Shown: positions 10,693 to 22,294, numbered from the stretch's first letter. The stretch is DNA of 64,000 nt from Moniliophthora roreri (GCA_001466705.2 LATX02000206.1:248001-312000), one strand, 5' to 3'. Program-made: numbers and translations. The notes: a model not told the origin generated them from the letters alone.

Positions 10693-12733
10693 ATGTTCAA
10701 CTGCTCATCGCGATTCTCTATCGAGGGCAAGAACAGCTTCAATCAGGCTCATGGACACCAAGTCAACAGCACGATCAAGGCAAGTATCGTCAATCTCAAT
10801 GCTGGTCAGGCGGTGATGAAGCGTACCGAGTACGACCAGGTAAGTGCCCAAGCAGTTTTGAGTGTCTTTCGTTAGACTGACAGATTGTTTCCGCAGTTCC
10901 GAGAAGTGATACGTGGAGACATGATCAAGGTGAAGGAGTTAGGCTCTAGGGAGCTTTCGGAGTGGGATTGGGAATGGCAAAACGGAGAATTAGTCCGTCG
11001 ATACAAGTCATCAGCTCAGAAAACAATCTACACTGTTGAAATAGTTGATCGGCAATCCAAGTTTACTGCTATGATCTACGAAGGCAAAGATGCACAAGAT
11101 TTTTGGGAGAAGGATTTTCGACAGTTCTCGCGTACCCAGTAGGCTTTCATCTATCACTTGGGAGCTTTATATCTGACAGGTGGCCAGCGATCCGCAACTA
11201 TTTGGCATTAACCAGTCGGTGATCCCAGCGCTGATCTTTCATCACGGTATGACTCAACTTGAGCTTTTTATCGACAGCATGTCCTGATGGTACTCATAGA
11301 ACTAATCCCCTGTGCGCATTTTTACGCGGGATCCTTCTGGATGGATGTCTACATTCATCATCTGGCAGTCAGTCCAAATCTCTGCTCTCGTTCTCAATTT
11401 CTTGAGCTAATACCATTTGGCTCTTCCAGCGAAACATGGGATGCTGGAATTTTATGTTATGGATGAACACCACCAGTGGCATGCTTTTCAGAGGGCCTGA
11501 TGGTCCTGGCACCCGATTTCCTTATTTTATTGCAAACGAGTTGATTGTTGTTCCGTCCACTATCGACATGTTAAAGGATGACGCTTCCTTCAGGTTCTTC
11601 AGCAATTTCGGGTCGCGCATGGATAATAGTGTATTGGAATGTGCATCGCTTATTCACGAACTCACCTTTTTTGACGATCTGTTTCCGCGAATGGCAGAAG
11701 ACCACCGATCTAAGGATGCCGACCATTATGACTGGAGTTCAGCGATACCCTGCCATCTCCGCCGTCTTTGGCGGAACCCACCCGATCATCTCCCGATGGA
11801 CGTCGTAGGTGGACTTCGGTTCGACACCGTCTACTCACCGTCATTGGAGGCTGTTGCGAGGAGGCCACGAGAAGCTGGTTCGTTATGGGAATGGTGCGAG
11901 ATAGATGGATTAGTGGATGAAACAGGGCTGGATGGGGGTTTGACACGGTGAGTGATATTGTGGTTCCTATGTTTGATTTAGGCTCAGGGATCTGCAGCTT
12001 CAAGTTGGATCCGGTTCAAAGGGAGCATGTTCATCTTCGAGCTGAGTATAAGTGTTGGAGGTTCCGCGAGGAGCGGTCATCGCAGTCCTCATGGGTTTTT
12101 GATGCTCTTGATGTTACAGAGGGAAAGGAAAACTTTTGTACGTCCCTTCACTGTTTAATATATTACGCAGACTGATCTTTTCTTTCTCCCACAAGTTATT
12201 GTTTGCCCACCTGACCTGTTTTTACGATCCACTCAACGCCCCCGAACCTTCCCCACCCTCCATAATGCTGAACACCCCATTGAAGAAACATTGCCCACAC
12301 CCATTTACCTCTTCCTTCATTCCCTCCCCACTACGATATCGGAATTTGTACCCTGGACGGAAGGAGCTCGTTACTTCTGGTCTTTTGATGAGACCGGTCA
12401 ATCTCAGATGTCAGAGGAGGAGTGTGAGCGGTGGGGACTTCCAGTGCTCACATTCAACATAAGATACTTCGATCAATTTTGGCTGCGCTCATGGCTCACC
12501 CATGTCTACACTGACCTCCAAGACTGGCAGAAGGCTCGGGGCTTTGATCCCACCACCTCCGACTGGGCACAAAGTATGGGTTATCCAGAGTGGAAGATCG
12601 TTGGCACCGAGGATCGTTTTGTGCTTATTGAAGGTGTGTCATCCTTACAGTGTATCCTTCTCTTCCTCAGACTAAAAATGCCATTTTAGAAGCACTGGAT
12701 GAAGACTTGGACTGGGAGGTTCTGGATTCATGA
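10693..12733 (+). CDS. Unknown agaricomycete protein, eight exons
   Basis: I recognise the type (a family of hypothetical proteins common in agarics) but know no function. Eight exons in consistent phase give about 551 residues: 10693-10839, 10897-11138, 11188-11246, 11300-11367, 11430-11947, 11998-12137, 12196-12633 and 12690-12733. The N-terminus has a short motif, FSIEGKNSFNQAHGHQVN, like the Phe-Ile-Gly/Asn-rich leader seen in front of varied fungal proteins. The middle has WDWEWQNGELVRRY, YEGKDAQDFWEKDFRQF and LFGINQSVIPALIFHHELIP, followed by SFWMDVYIHHL. The C-terminal third is tryptophan-rich. There is no signal peptide, membrane segment or catalytic motif that I can name. All introns are 49-62 nt with GT-AG ends, and no lesion is seen. 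Confidence 0.8.
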
Positions 12734-12789
12734 CATACGATAAAATGAGATGGACTGTATTATTCTTAACTATTACATGTATACTCGCT

Positions 12790-14830
12790 GCAAGAAAGCC
12801 GGCGCAGGCTCAGGCTCAGATAACCCAAACCGATTCGGAACCTCTCTTGACACCAAAAGCTCGCAAAAACGAAACAAGTGTCCGTTCAGTTTGCTCTTCC
12901 TTTACACCGCGAGTGTCTCTGAAGTCGGTTGCAATGGTGCATAGTGAGATAGCTTCTTCCGCTATATTCTGAGTTGACGACGGCTGTGAATGCACAAGTT
13001 AGTTACCAGTTCAAAGGAAGAAACGTCCACTCACGTTGACGAAATCAGTCAACTACTCCAACACCCAGATATACTTCTCCATCGTTGTATACCCTTCCGT
13101 GTTCAAGTCAAAATCGCCCAATGGCATGTAATGCCTGATATCACTTTGTACGACTGCTCAAGCTTCGAAGAGCCTCGTTTGGACAATTTGGAGGATAGGT
13201 TGGAGAAGGGCCGATGTCCGTAGTTTTGACTTGGAGGAGTTTTGAGTATCTTCGTCTTCCTCGTCATATACTTCAACCGTTAACGCTTCTAAAACTGCGC
13301 AAACTTCGCAGAGCGCAATAAGCCTTGATTCGTGAAGAATTCGAGGTCAAAGGACGTCGTAAGGGTAGTCGCAAAGCGTTTCAAGGTACTGGCTAGAATG
13401 AATTCGCGTTAGTAGCGATAGGGAAAAAAAGAGAAGCAACGCACTAAAGCTGGTCGTCGCCGGTGACAAAGAACTGCTTGAATACTTGTCGTTGCATAGC
13501 TGTTTGAGGTAGGTACATCCTGCATGGGTGTAACATCGCTCAGTACGAGCACGCAATAACGAGGCTAAGACACTCACCAGCTCAACGACGTTCATATTCT
13601 CTGCACTACCCAACTCTACACCTCTCGTCAACTCCCTATCCTACCCCCTAACCACAGGCCCCACTAACGCCTTCCTCATCAACAGGTACGCGGTATGACA
13701 TTCTGCCAGCAAAGCAGTAAGCGTATCGGGGTGAATTGTCGCCTCAAGCTCCAGCTCATGCAAGAGAGGCGGCAGTGAATAATCTATGACCCTGTCCAGA
13801 CGTCGGATTGAACAGTGCCAACGAAACGAAACGTGTGTGCAGCAAATGATGTGTCGTCGCTTGCGCGTTTTTTCGCCTGACCCCAATCGCCTGATGACAT
13901 CTCCTGCCAACGCCCTCAACAAGCCCACAAAATACATCTTGATGGATGTCATTGCCCTCGTTAAGCACCGGTTGAATCGTAAAAGGTACAACTCGTCCTT
14001 CACAAAGCCGTCTGTGAGCTTTGAGGTAGTCGATGCAAATGTCTACCCGTCCGGCCATGTATAAAAAGTCGGATTGAAGGACGAGCGTTTCGCCTGGGTG
14101 GTTGAGTATCCTAGCCGCATTTTCCAGTTCGTTGAAATATTCCAACCTCGACGCCAGTTCCTCTTCGAGATGGAGAATCCTATCCCTCTCCTCTAAACAT
14201 GTTCACAGCTCTCTTTCAAACTCTTCCCACTTTCTTCAACGCTTCTGCAGCCTTCGAGCATTCCGTCGACTTGATTTTCGACTAGTTCGAGTTGAGAAAG
14301 CAGGTAATCGCACGTATCGAGGTGGGATGTGAGCATGGATACGTATGCGCGAAAATTGGGCATCTTGGCTATGTGAAACGCTTCGTTCGATGAGGGTGTA
14401 TAGAATTGCTGGGGTGTTAAGATGGGGTGTCTAGGTAGTAAACCGGCCTGCTGCTGCTGGCGTAGACCCAATCTTGGAGTGCCTGGTCTCGATCCCATGA
14501 GTTTTGGCGTCGAAGGTCGAGAAGTTGAAAGTCCTTCGGTAGGCTCCCCTAGGCCGACTCAATCACTTGCAAGCTCGCTAGATAGAGTCCTTCGCTGTCG
14601 GAGAATCGGAGAGGTAAAGGCGGATGTTCAGTTGCCCATTTGATCCCGTTTACTCTGGATATCGTCGAGAGGTGCCTTGGATTCCCATTTTTCGAAGGGT
14701 AAGTCCGGTGCTGACAGCTTTTGTTTGGGAGGAGCACTGAGTGTGATGGGAGTGGCGGTTCGACGAGGTGGGGATTACTTGATTGTGCACGGACCAGCGT
14801 AGCCGGCATGTCTTCCGAATCCTTCATCTC
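12790..14830 (-). pseudogene. COG3: COG3 (Sec34) pseudogene, relic 2
   Basis: This is a second decayed COG3 copy, more complete at the N-terminus than relic 1. Landmarks are DLPFEKWESKAPLDDIQSKR (about 14690), LLPRHPILTPQQFYTPSS (about 14430), YVSMLTSHLDTCDYLLSQLE, EYFNELENAARILNHPGETL (about 14140) and LLAECHTAYLLMRKALVGP (about 13690). EYFNELEN matches the SYFNELEN motif of animal COG3, which secures the identity. Breaks include a stop after the first block (near 14642), several frame changes, and a stop in the VLE segment near 13090 where relic 1 reads on. The region matching the last exons of relic 1 is missing past about 12790. Confidence 0.7.
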
Positions 14831-16356
14831 TTCGGGCTAATGCAGCTGTTGCCAGACTGCTGTTTGCGACTTATTCTCGTGTGTTTAGGCATTGATTCCG
14901 AAACGATACTTTTATCTGCTGCATGTATTGTACGAGGAGTAACATATTCATTCTATCGACACTTGTTTGAATTGGTATGTACAGTTCAGGTTCGGTTCAC
15001 AAGGAACGTGAAGCAAGTGGCACATCAGGAAAACGGTCGGCTCAGATTGGACTCCTTTTTAAGGAAAAAAACGCTTAATAAGAAAAGAAAGTCAGTTTTT
15101 ACTTGCCAAGCGGCTCTTACTTATTCTTCACCTACGTCTCTCCTGAGAAAAGTTACTTTTACTTGGAATCAGATACTTTTACTTTTATCTACAGATATGG
15201 CCGGGGCTCACTATGCAGCCCTCTTGTCGCCGTCGCTACCTTGTCGCTACCTTGTTGCTGCAATCACTGCCCTCTGATCGTCGCCGCTACCCTCGCCGTT
15301 ACTGCCACCCCTGTCACCTTCTCGTCGACGTCACTCTCCCGTGATTACCACTGTCCTATCTCTGCGCCGCCACCATTTGCTACCTTATCCAATCAACATA
15401 AGATGGCAGACCTACGCTGGGGACCTTTAGCATTTCTGAGTGCTGGACATTACAGCTTAAGGGAGAATAGACACACCTTATAAATTTGACTCAGCGTGAA
15501 TCTTTTTGACATGAAAGGATGTGACTTCCGAGGTTTGTTGCAATGTTTCGTGAAGGGTGTAAGGTTCGGAATGCTTCAAATACGGCAGGTGAGTCTTCAA
15601 GAAATGATCAGGACATGTTGAGGACTGAAAATAGTGCGGAGACGTACCTAAGCCCCAATATCAACTGCCTAGCATCAACTGTATTAGAACGAAGTATTAG
15701 TCAGTAATGGAAGTAAGTACAATGGTTGGAGTTTACCAGTATACGTGCGGGAGAAAAGAGAATCGGCGAGGCCAAAGTTCGTCTGGATCATGGTGGTTCG
15801 GATTGAAGAGATCCGCTGTGAGAAATCAAAAACAGCGGGAATATATATCCGCCCGCGACCCCCAGTTCCGACAGGGTTCCGACTCGCGGGTGAGAATGCG
15901 AACTTGACCATTTTCCTCCAATGCTAACCTCCGTCACACTAAGTTCCCAGTCCCTTCCCTGTTCGATCGTCCTCCTCTTCTCTTTGGGGACCGTGCTGAT
16001 TTCAATGCCGCCGGAGACGTCACGGATTAGAGTCGTACAACGACTCAAAAAGAAGAGAAGAGTCTGTTGGCCCCACTTGCATTCATATGGGCTACGGATG
16101 GGGTGAAAAGACTGTAAAAAGACATCGAAAGTGCAGAGTTTTCAAGTGGTCTACTTCTATCTACTTCAAGTAATAATTTCTCATTCCCAATCCAAATCTA
16201 ACGATATTCGTCAGTAAGATCCGATGTCAAGCGGCAAGCAGTGGAAAATCGGTAAAAATAGACGAATTCCGGCAAAAGGATCACCAATCTGGATGAACCG
16301 TTTTCCTGATGTGAAGCACAAAGGTATAAATGTATAAATGGGTGGTCCAAAACCTC
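14831..16356. other. No recognisable gene
   Basis: Frames up to 164 codons occur but show no family motif, are low in complexity (pyrimidine-rich 15190-15400) and have no convincing splice partners. A possible transposon end lies near 15197-15211. A TATATAT run at about 15840 is not followed by a credible gene. Confidence 0.4.
15197..15211. mobile_element. Possible solitary hAT-type transposon end
   Basis: The sequence GGCCGGGGCTCACTA, read inward from its end, starts TAGTGAGCCCC, which fits the YARNG start of hAT ends. It is preceded by several ACTTTTACTT motifs of the kind found inside hAT ends. I found no partner end or target duplication nearby. Confidence 0.2.
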
Positions 16357-18016
16357 TTAGAACAATTCGACTCGCACATCCAAACCATTAGCTCGAAGTG
16401 CATTTATACGCTTCTTAACCAACGCGGAGCGGTGTTTATAGCCCAGGCTCAGCCGAAGAGCCACTAATCTCTGTCTCAGTCCGTGTGCTACAAAACACCG
16501 GGATTCGAGCACAGCCATTAGAGCTCCGACATTACCTTGCTTCAGATCGTGAAAGCGTAAATCAAGGTGCGTCAGGTTGGGCAGAAGAACGTTATGGGTC
16601 GACTCGGGCCCAACAGTCATCCCACGCGAGAAGTTTGCCACAGACACCTCATTCCGCATCAGATATTTCTCTTCGAGCCTGAGGTGTGTTATCGTCGGTA
16701 ACAGGGCCAATGCATTCATGCCTGCAACGTGCGAGAGCATGTTTACAGGCAGAACAAGGTGTGTGAGAGGCGGTCGAGAATGCGAAATGAACTCGGAAAA
16801 TAGCATTTGATTAGCAGGGCACCGGACCTGAAGTATGGTGAGCGAGGGCAAGGTCAGATACCGAAAGAGGTCGAGTGCGCCAAGCTCAAGCGCTACTTCG
16901 AAGCTTTTCATGGATGAGATTACGGAGAGATTCCGTACCCGAGGGCAAAGACACAATTCACCCATGAGCTTTACACTGCATAGGTTACGAGCGTGCTGGA
17001 GGATGTGTACAAGGCTGGCTATATGGAAACTCTCCATTGTGAATTCGGTCAACGCATCCAAGTTTATTAGTCTGAAGCGTCCGTAGTCCACATTACGGAG
17101 GTTCATGCGAGAGAGCCGCGGTGCTGAGTATGTCCGGGTAGTTGCAGTGTTGCATGCTGAGTTCTGTCCGTCCTGTTGGAAGCACATATCCAATCTTTCC
17201 AGGATGGGAAAGTCCATATCATGCTCTATGAATCGCTCCTCATCATCAGGCTGCAACAGGAGGTTTGCGACTCTCCAGCGAGAAGTATTCGCCAACAACT
17301 CGTTCAACACATCTGCATGAAGTTTTGCTTTGCCGGATTGTGATCCACTGCCAGGATTGTTCGAATGTTCGGGCGTTGTGAGAGTGACATTGATTGGCAG
17401 GGATTTGGATTTTTCCAAGCAGAATTTCGTGAACTCGAGCAGCCTATCCGCAGATAATTGATCGTCCTCGTCACGGAAGCTGGCGTTAATGGTACACCAC
17501 AGCCCTGGTTCAGAATGAACGAGTGCTCTCCAACGGCCGCAGACATGACTGAGGGTCAGAGGGAGTCGACAGGACGACCAGCCTTGATTGCCCTCGTCTT
17601 GAGCCATGAAGAAGATGTGAGATAAGAGCTCTGGTGGAAGTCTACGGATCGTTGTCTTGATCATTCCATCGAGCCTGAATTTAATCTCCATGAGACGTCT
17701 GCGTCGCTCATTCATCTGCCACACCCTCCAGAACTCCCCGTCTAACAGGTTGAGTTCTGCAAGTGTCGTTTGCAAAGCTTCTTTGAGAAATGGTACTTCG
17801 TAGTCGGGAGGAATATGGTTTGCTGGATGTTCCCGTAGGTAGGCTTCTGCGTTTCGAACAGTGACAAGAGGTGCCAATGGGTAGGAGTATCGACACTGAT
17901 TTAGTTCAGCTGGGGACGCCTCGTGTAATGGCTTCGTTTATGGCGTCAGTATACTCCAAGACTGTAGTTTAAAGACCTTCTCTCACCTGTAAGAACGAGC
18001 TCTTGTGGGAAGACAT
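16357..18016 (-). CDS. F-box protein, copy 3
   Basis: This is an intact family member of about 534 residues and is probably an SCF ubiquitin-ligase adaptor. Exon 1 is 18016-17987 (MSSHKSSFLQ). Exon 2 is 17931-16357 and starts PLHEASPAEL. The F-box block reads IRRLPPELLSHIFFMAQDEG, followed by LSHVCGRWRALVHSEPGLWC, then a leucine-rich C-terminal half ending with RRMTVGPEST-like family motifs (here SRGMTVGPEST) and a NALRANGLDVRVELF tail. Asparagine/serine-rich variation at about residue 190 (NNPGSGSQSGK) is specific to this copy. The conserved upstream 13-mer of copies 1 and 2 is not present at the expected distance. Confidence 0.88.
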
Positions 18017-18169
18017 CGGAGAGCGAATGAAAAAGGTGCCAATCACAGTCGACGCCCCAGCATTTATGGTCTTTTCTTGTGGCATCTACTCATACCACTC
18101 ACTTTTGGACAAAGGTGGAGTTACTGGCATCCCGGCCCCAGAAGGCCACAAAAGGCCGCAAAAATGACC

Positions 18170-18265
18170 AAGCTCGACTGGAGGCGTCTCGAATAATGGC
18201 TTCATTTATGGCACACTTTGACTCACCTGTATCAGCGAACTTTTTTTTGATGAAGAGCAAAAAGA
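18170..18265 (-). pseudogene. F-box remnant: 5' tip only
   Basis: This matches the start of the other F-box copies: an exon-1-like piece (KKFADTG in place of KSSLLQ), a GT donor, an intron shrunk to about 27 nt, an AAG acceptor and then PLFETPPVEL. The ATG of exon 1 is gone, and family similarity stops after about 15 codons. It lies just upstream of F-box copy 3 and just downstream of its own copy of the promoter element (18327-18339). Confidence 0.55.
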
Positions 18266-18326
18266 AGAAAAAAAAAACAGTGATGTAATGCTCGCTGCCA
18301 CGCGCGCGAAACACCTATTGAGATTT

Positions 18327-18339
18327 GACCGACCCTAAA
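18327..18339 (-). promoter_or_regulatory. Conserved F-box upstream element on a dead copy
   Basis: TTTAGGGTCGGTC on the gene strand differs by one or two bases from the elements of copies 1 and 2. It lies about 70 nt upstream of the remnant exon 1. An ACGCGCGCG run adjoins it. Confidence 0.35.
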
Positions 18340-18364
18340 GAAGACCCATTTTACCGATGTCTTT

Positions 18365-18440
18365 TTCGAACGTATACAATATCTCTACGGCCATACTATC
18401 AAGTTACACTGATTTACGGCAAGCCCAGAAAACAGTCTCA
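18365..18440. repeat. 3'-flank element, copy a
   Basis: CGTATACAA, CTCTACGGCC, ACACTGATTTACGG and AAGCCCAGAAA occur in this order. The same blocks recur at 19085-19170 and, more diverged, at 22540-22600. Each copy lies just past the 3' end of a minus-strand gene or gene remnant. Confidence 0.5.
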
Positions 18441-19020
18441 TGATAGATAGATGAAGCTGACTTGTACATCCAGACCATGCCCTCGAAGAACATCAACGCG
18501 CCGTGGCTTCGCTTTCATTCCATAAGGTCAGGCGAAGAACCGCCAAATTTTGTAGTCCAAGCATCGTTCCACCACAGCGTGATTCGACCATGTCCAACAC
18601 GATCGGTGTTCGATCTTCAAACTGAGTTTCAAAGTGTAGACAAAGGTCTATCAGATTGGGTAGGAGAATATCGTCGGTGGAGTCGCGCCCAACAGTCATA
18701 ACGACGCAGAAACCCTTTCACGGCTTCCATATCCCACGTCCCAAATCCAGCTTCAAGCCTGAGGTGTGTGATTGTCGGTAATATGGTCAATGTGCGGAAG
18801 TGCGAAGGTGGACAGGACAAGGTGTGTGATAGGGGGGTCGAGAACGAGAGATGAACTGGCAAAGATGGGGACGATGGCCATGAGTCGGCAGACCCGGAGG
18901 GTCCTCAACTTCAAGTGTAGAAATCGAAGGCAGGTAAAGCCTCCCCTCGAAGACGTCACCTCCAACAGATGATGGCTGTACTCGAAGACTTTTCACCTGT
19001 GATGTTGAGGAGAAGCTCCA
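18440..19020 (-). pseudogene. F-box remnant: C-terminal half
   Basis: This is a truncated copy most similar to F-box copy 4. The pieces SLRVQPSSVGGDVFEG, CQFISRSRPP, LPTITHLRLEAGFGTWDMEA and MTVGRDSTDDILLPNL occur in order, but in more than one frame. The F-box itself and the N-terminal half are missing. Confidence 0.7.
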
Positions 19021-19084
19021 AATGCTGGTGATGAGTTGAAGGTTCCCTATAAAAAGAAATCCATTCACAGCAATGTTCCGCAAT

Positions 19085-19170
19085 GTCTTCTTTTGGTCGA
19101 ACGTATACAACCTCTCTACGGCCCTCCTAGCAAGTACACTAATCTACGGCGAAGCCCAGAAAGCAATGTT
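19085..19170. repeat. 3'-flank element, copy b
   Basis: This is the second copy of the block series described at 18365-18440. It lies immediately past the stop codon of F-box copy 4 (19195, minus strand), so it would be 3'UTR or terminator sequence of that gene. Confidence 0.5.
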
Positions 19171-19194
19171 ATAATAAATAGGCAGTCTAATCCC

Positions 19195-20888
19195 TCAGAT
19201 AGAGTTGACTTGTACATCCAGACCGTGCTCTCGAAGGACACCAATTCGTTTCCAAGCCGAATCCCCCGAGGCTTCGCTTTCCTTCCTAAAGATCAAGTAA
19301 AGAACCGCCAACTTTTGTAGTCCAAGCACCGCTCCACCACAGCGTGATTCGACCATAGCCAACACAAATGGCATTCGACCTTCAAACTGAGTTTCAATAT
19401 GTAGACAAAGGAGCATCAGATTAGGTAGAAGAATGCTGTCGGTGGAGTCGCGCTCAACAGTCATGCGACGTAAAAACCTTTTCATGGTTTCTGTATCCCA
19501 TGTCCCAAATCCAGCTTCAAGCCTGAGGTGCGTGATTGTCGGTAATAGCGCCAACGTACTCATGACTTCCTCTGGGGAGAGCGTAATGGTTGACAGCCGA
19601 AGGTGTGTGATAGCAGGTCGAGAACGTGAAATGAACTGGCAAAGTTGGGGAACGTCAAGATGTTCATTCCACTCACGGGGAGAGTCCATAACTTCAAGCA
19701 TCGTGAGCGAAGGCAGGCATAGCTGTTCGAAAATGTCACCTCCATTAGAGAGTAGTTCTACTCGGAGGCTCTTCATCCGTGAAGTTACGGGAAGGTAGAA
19801 CGACTGCCGATTCCTATCTATGAAGCCCGTAAGCTTTAGGTCGGATAGGTTAGGGGAGTGTTGGAGAATGTATAAAAGATCATCAATGTGATAATCCTCC
19901 ATCGTCAGCTGAGTCAATCCATCCAAGTCCATTGGTCTGAGACATCCATACTCCATTCCGCCGAGATGCATCTGAGAGAGCCGGGGTGCTGAAATTATGG
20001 CTTCTTGACTCCGAAATTCTCGCGCCTCGTCCTGGAAACACATCTTCAGCTCCTCCAGAATGGGAAAGTCCATCTTATGGCTTGTGAAATGCATCGCATC
20101 CTGAGACCATAATAACAAGTCTGCGACTTTCCATCGACTACAACTCGCCAACAACACAACTAACACTTCCTTATGGAGGTGGCGTTTGTATGCAAGTTGT
20201 AATTCATCCTCAGGGCCGTACACATCTTCGGGTGTTGTGAGGGTGACATTTATTGGCTTGGGTTGAGATCTTTCCAAGCAAAATTTTGTGAATTCGAGAA
20301 TCCTACAAGCGAATGACTCGACATCGTCCACGCGAAATTTGGCGTCGATAATACACCACAAGGCTGGTTGAGAATGTACGAGCGCTCTCCAACGACTACA
20401 GACGTGGCTCAACGTCAGAGGCACCCGACAGGTCGACCAGCCTTCATTGCCCTCGTCTCGCGCCATGAAGAAGATGCGAGTCAAGAGCTCTAATGGAAGT
20501 CTACGGATCGTTGTCTTGACCATCCCATCGAGCCTAAATGCAATCTCTACCAAACGCCTGCGTCGCTCCTCCATCCGACGAACAACCTCCCGCAACCTCC
20601 CGAGCTCACTGTCCGACCGGTCGAGTTCCGCAAGTGTCTCTTGTAAGGCTCCTCTGAGATATGGCAGTTCGTGGTCGAAAGGAATATGATTCGCCGAATG
20701 TTCTTCGAGGTAATCCCCTACTTTCTGAACGAGAACAGGTGCCGATGGGTAGGAATATTGACATGGATAAAGCTGGACCGGAGGCGTCTCGAGTAACGGC
20801 TTCATCTATGGCGTCAGTATATTCCATGACTATAGTTTGAACACACATACACACTCACCTGGAGGAGCGAACTTTTTGCTGAAGTCAT
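19195..20888 (-). CDS. F-box protein, copy 4
   Basis: This is an intact family member of about 546 residues. Exon 1 is 20888-20859 (MTSAKSSLLQ). Exon 2 starts at 20805 with a TAG acceptor, or at 20799 if the AAG acceptor used by the other copies is used; both keep the frame. The F-box block is IRRLPLELLTRIFFMARDEG, then LSHVCSRWRALVHSQPALWC. The second half is leucine-rich with repeated SRSRPAITHLRLS and LLPTITHLRLEAGFGTWDTE motifs, and the protein ends in DVQVNSI. It is the probable parent or sister of the C-terminal remnant at 18440-19020. Confidence 0.88.
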
Positions 20889-21274
20889 CGAAGAGCAAGT
20901 CAAGAGTGGTGCGGAAGGTGGGAGGCAAGGTTCGATGCAGTGCTCGTCGTCACGCGTGTGAGATGTCGACTCCAAGCCGTGTGTCTAGATCGCGAGGACT
21001 GACTAATAGTAATATTAATTCTCGCAGCCGTCGATCAGACCTCCCATGACCTCCCATCTGGCAAGAAAATGAAGAAAAGTCCTTGACTCAGGAACCCTGA
21101 CGGAAGATGCCGACAGTCAAACCTCGGAGGATTAAACTGGAAATTTGGTTTCCGCTTCTTAACACCACTACGACTCTGGGCTCAGGTTCCTCTGACGACT
21201 CAATCAACTTGCTTTGCCAGGAAGAGTAACTCGAAGTGCTTCTCTTCTATTTCTAAGAATGCTAATAACACCCC
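20889..21274. other. Upstream region of F-box copy 4, no gene
   Basis: The first 100 bases carry a TCACGCGTGTGAG motif (about 20950) like that in front of F-box copy 2 but not the 13-mer. The rest has no recognisable feature. Confidence 0.35.
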
Positions 21275-22294
21275 TGGATCTCGCCTTCAACTACTAGCAG
21301 CATCCACGCACTGCCATTAACCGTCACCGTCGTAAAACTTTTCAAACCAATATCCGCTGCGACTCTACCCCTCGTCAAGCCAGTCGATCCTTCCCTCACT
21401 GTGAAATCACCTGCGCAACCCATCTTGAAACTCGGTGACAGGCGCATGGGAGAGCGCGACTCCTGCGTCGAGGCTAGTGGACCTTGGTCTCCGGCGCGAG
21501 AGCAACTCCTTCGTAAAATGTTCAAAGGGCTCCCAAGTCTTGCCCCTTCGCAGCAGGCGGAGATTCTTGATCCACAGAATTATGTGGGTACATCTTGGCG
21601 TTGCAAGAAAATCGAGGAAGAATGAGAGTGGGAAGTTTTTTGCATGGCATGCAAGGAGTAGCACGATCAACCAGGAGAGTGCGGCGTACCATCACTTAGA
21701 GTCTTTGCAATCGTTTCTACGGAACGGTTCTCTATCGTATCACTCCAACCGACACTCCCCTGCTCCATGACATTGTGGACTTTGCTCCTGGTATTCTCTT
21801 AGAGTACATTGACGGTCCCACTCTCGATGAGCAGACTATCGGATATAATCTCACCGGAGCAGACACAGACGACATTTTTCGTGAAGCCCTCGATGCCATG
21901 CGTTGCATTCGAACTACCCCCATAATGACGTTGGGCTTCAAAACGTCATGGTCCGTGGATGGCCGGAGCTTCGGCCAGCTCAAGTTGTTATCGTCGACTC
22001 TGGTCTCGCAGAAAAGCGTCCTGAAGGCATAGTTGACCACGAATGGTTTTGGTTACAGTATGATGTGGAAGCCGTGCGTGTCATTCTATCAGAGTCTTGA
22101 CATCCCAATCGTGTTCACTCACTATTCGACTTTTCAGCGTTTCTCGAGGCATGCGATAGAATCCCTGATGAGAAGGAACGAACTGACAGGCGACTTGGAA
22201 TGATTCGGTATCTCAATTACAAGGTGGCAAGCTGCAGGCGCAGAGATTTACTCTATGAACCTATCCCCGGATTGGGGAAGGAACAGGACACTTA
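21275..22294 (+). pseudogene. Fungal kinase-like protein, broken
   Basis: The pieces, in order, resemble fungal kinase-fold proteins: TVVKLFKP near the start, ESAAYHHLESLQ, RFYGTVLYRITP, ILLEYIDGPTLDEQTI, then PHNDVGLQNVMVRGWPEL and AQVVIVDSGLAEKRPEG, and a C-terminal block with GMIRYLNYKVASCRR ending at TAA near 22294. The catalytic loop is HND and the DFG motif is DSG. At least two frameshifts (near 21710 and 21905) separate these pieces, and a stop near 21623 interrupts the N-terminal part. A likely intron remains before the last block. It is not expected to give a full protein. Confidence 0.65.

Noticed and set aside
14783..15277. 164-codon plus-strand frame
   Set aside because: No motif, low complexity at its end, and its start overlaps the COG3 relic; no splice partner found.
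20837..21049. 70-codon plus-strand frame before F-box copy 4
   Set aside because: Overlaps the first exon and promoter of F-box copy 4 on the other strand; basic, Ser/Arg-rich composition without a motif.
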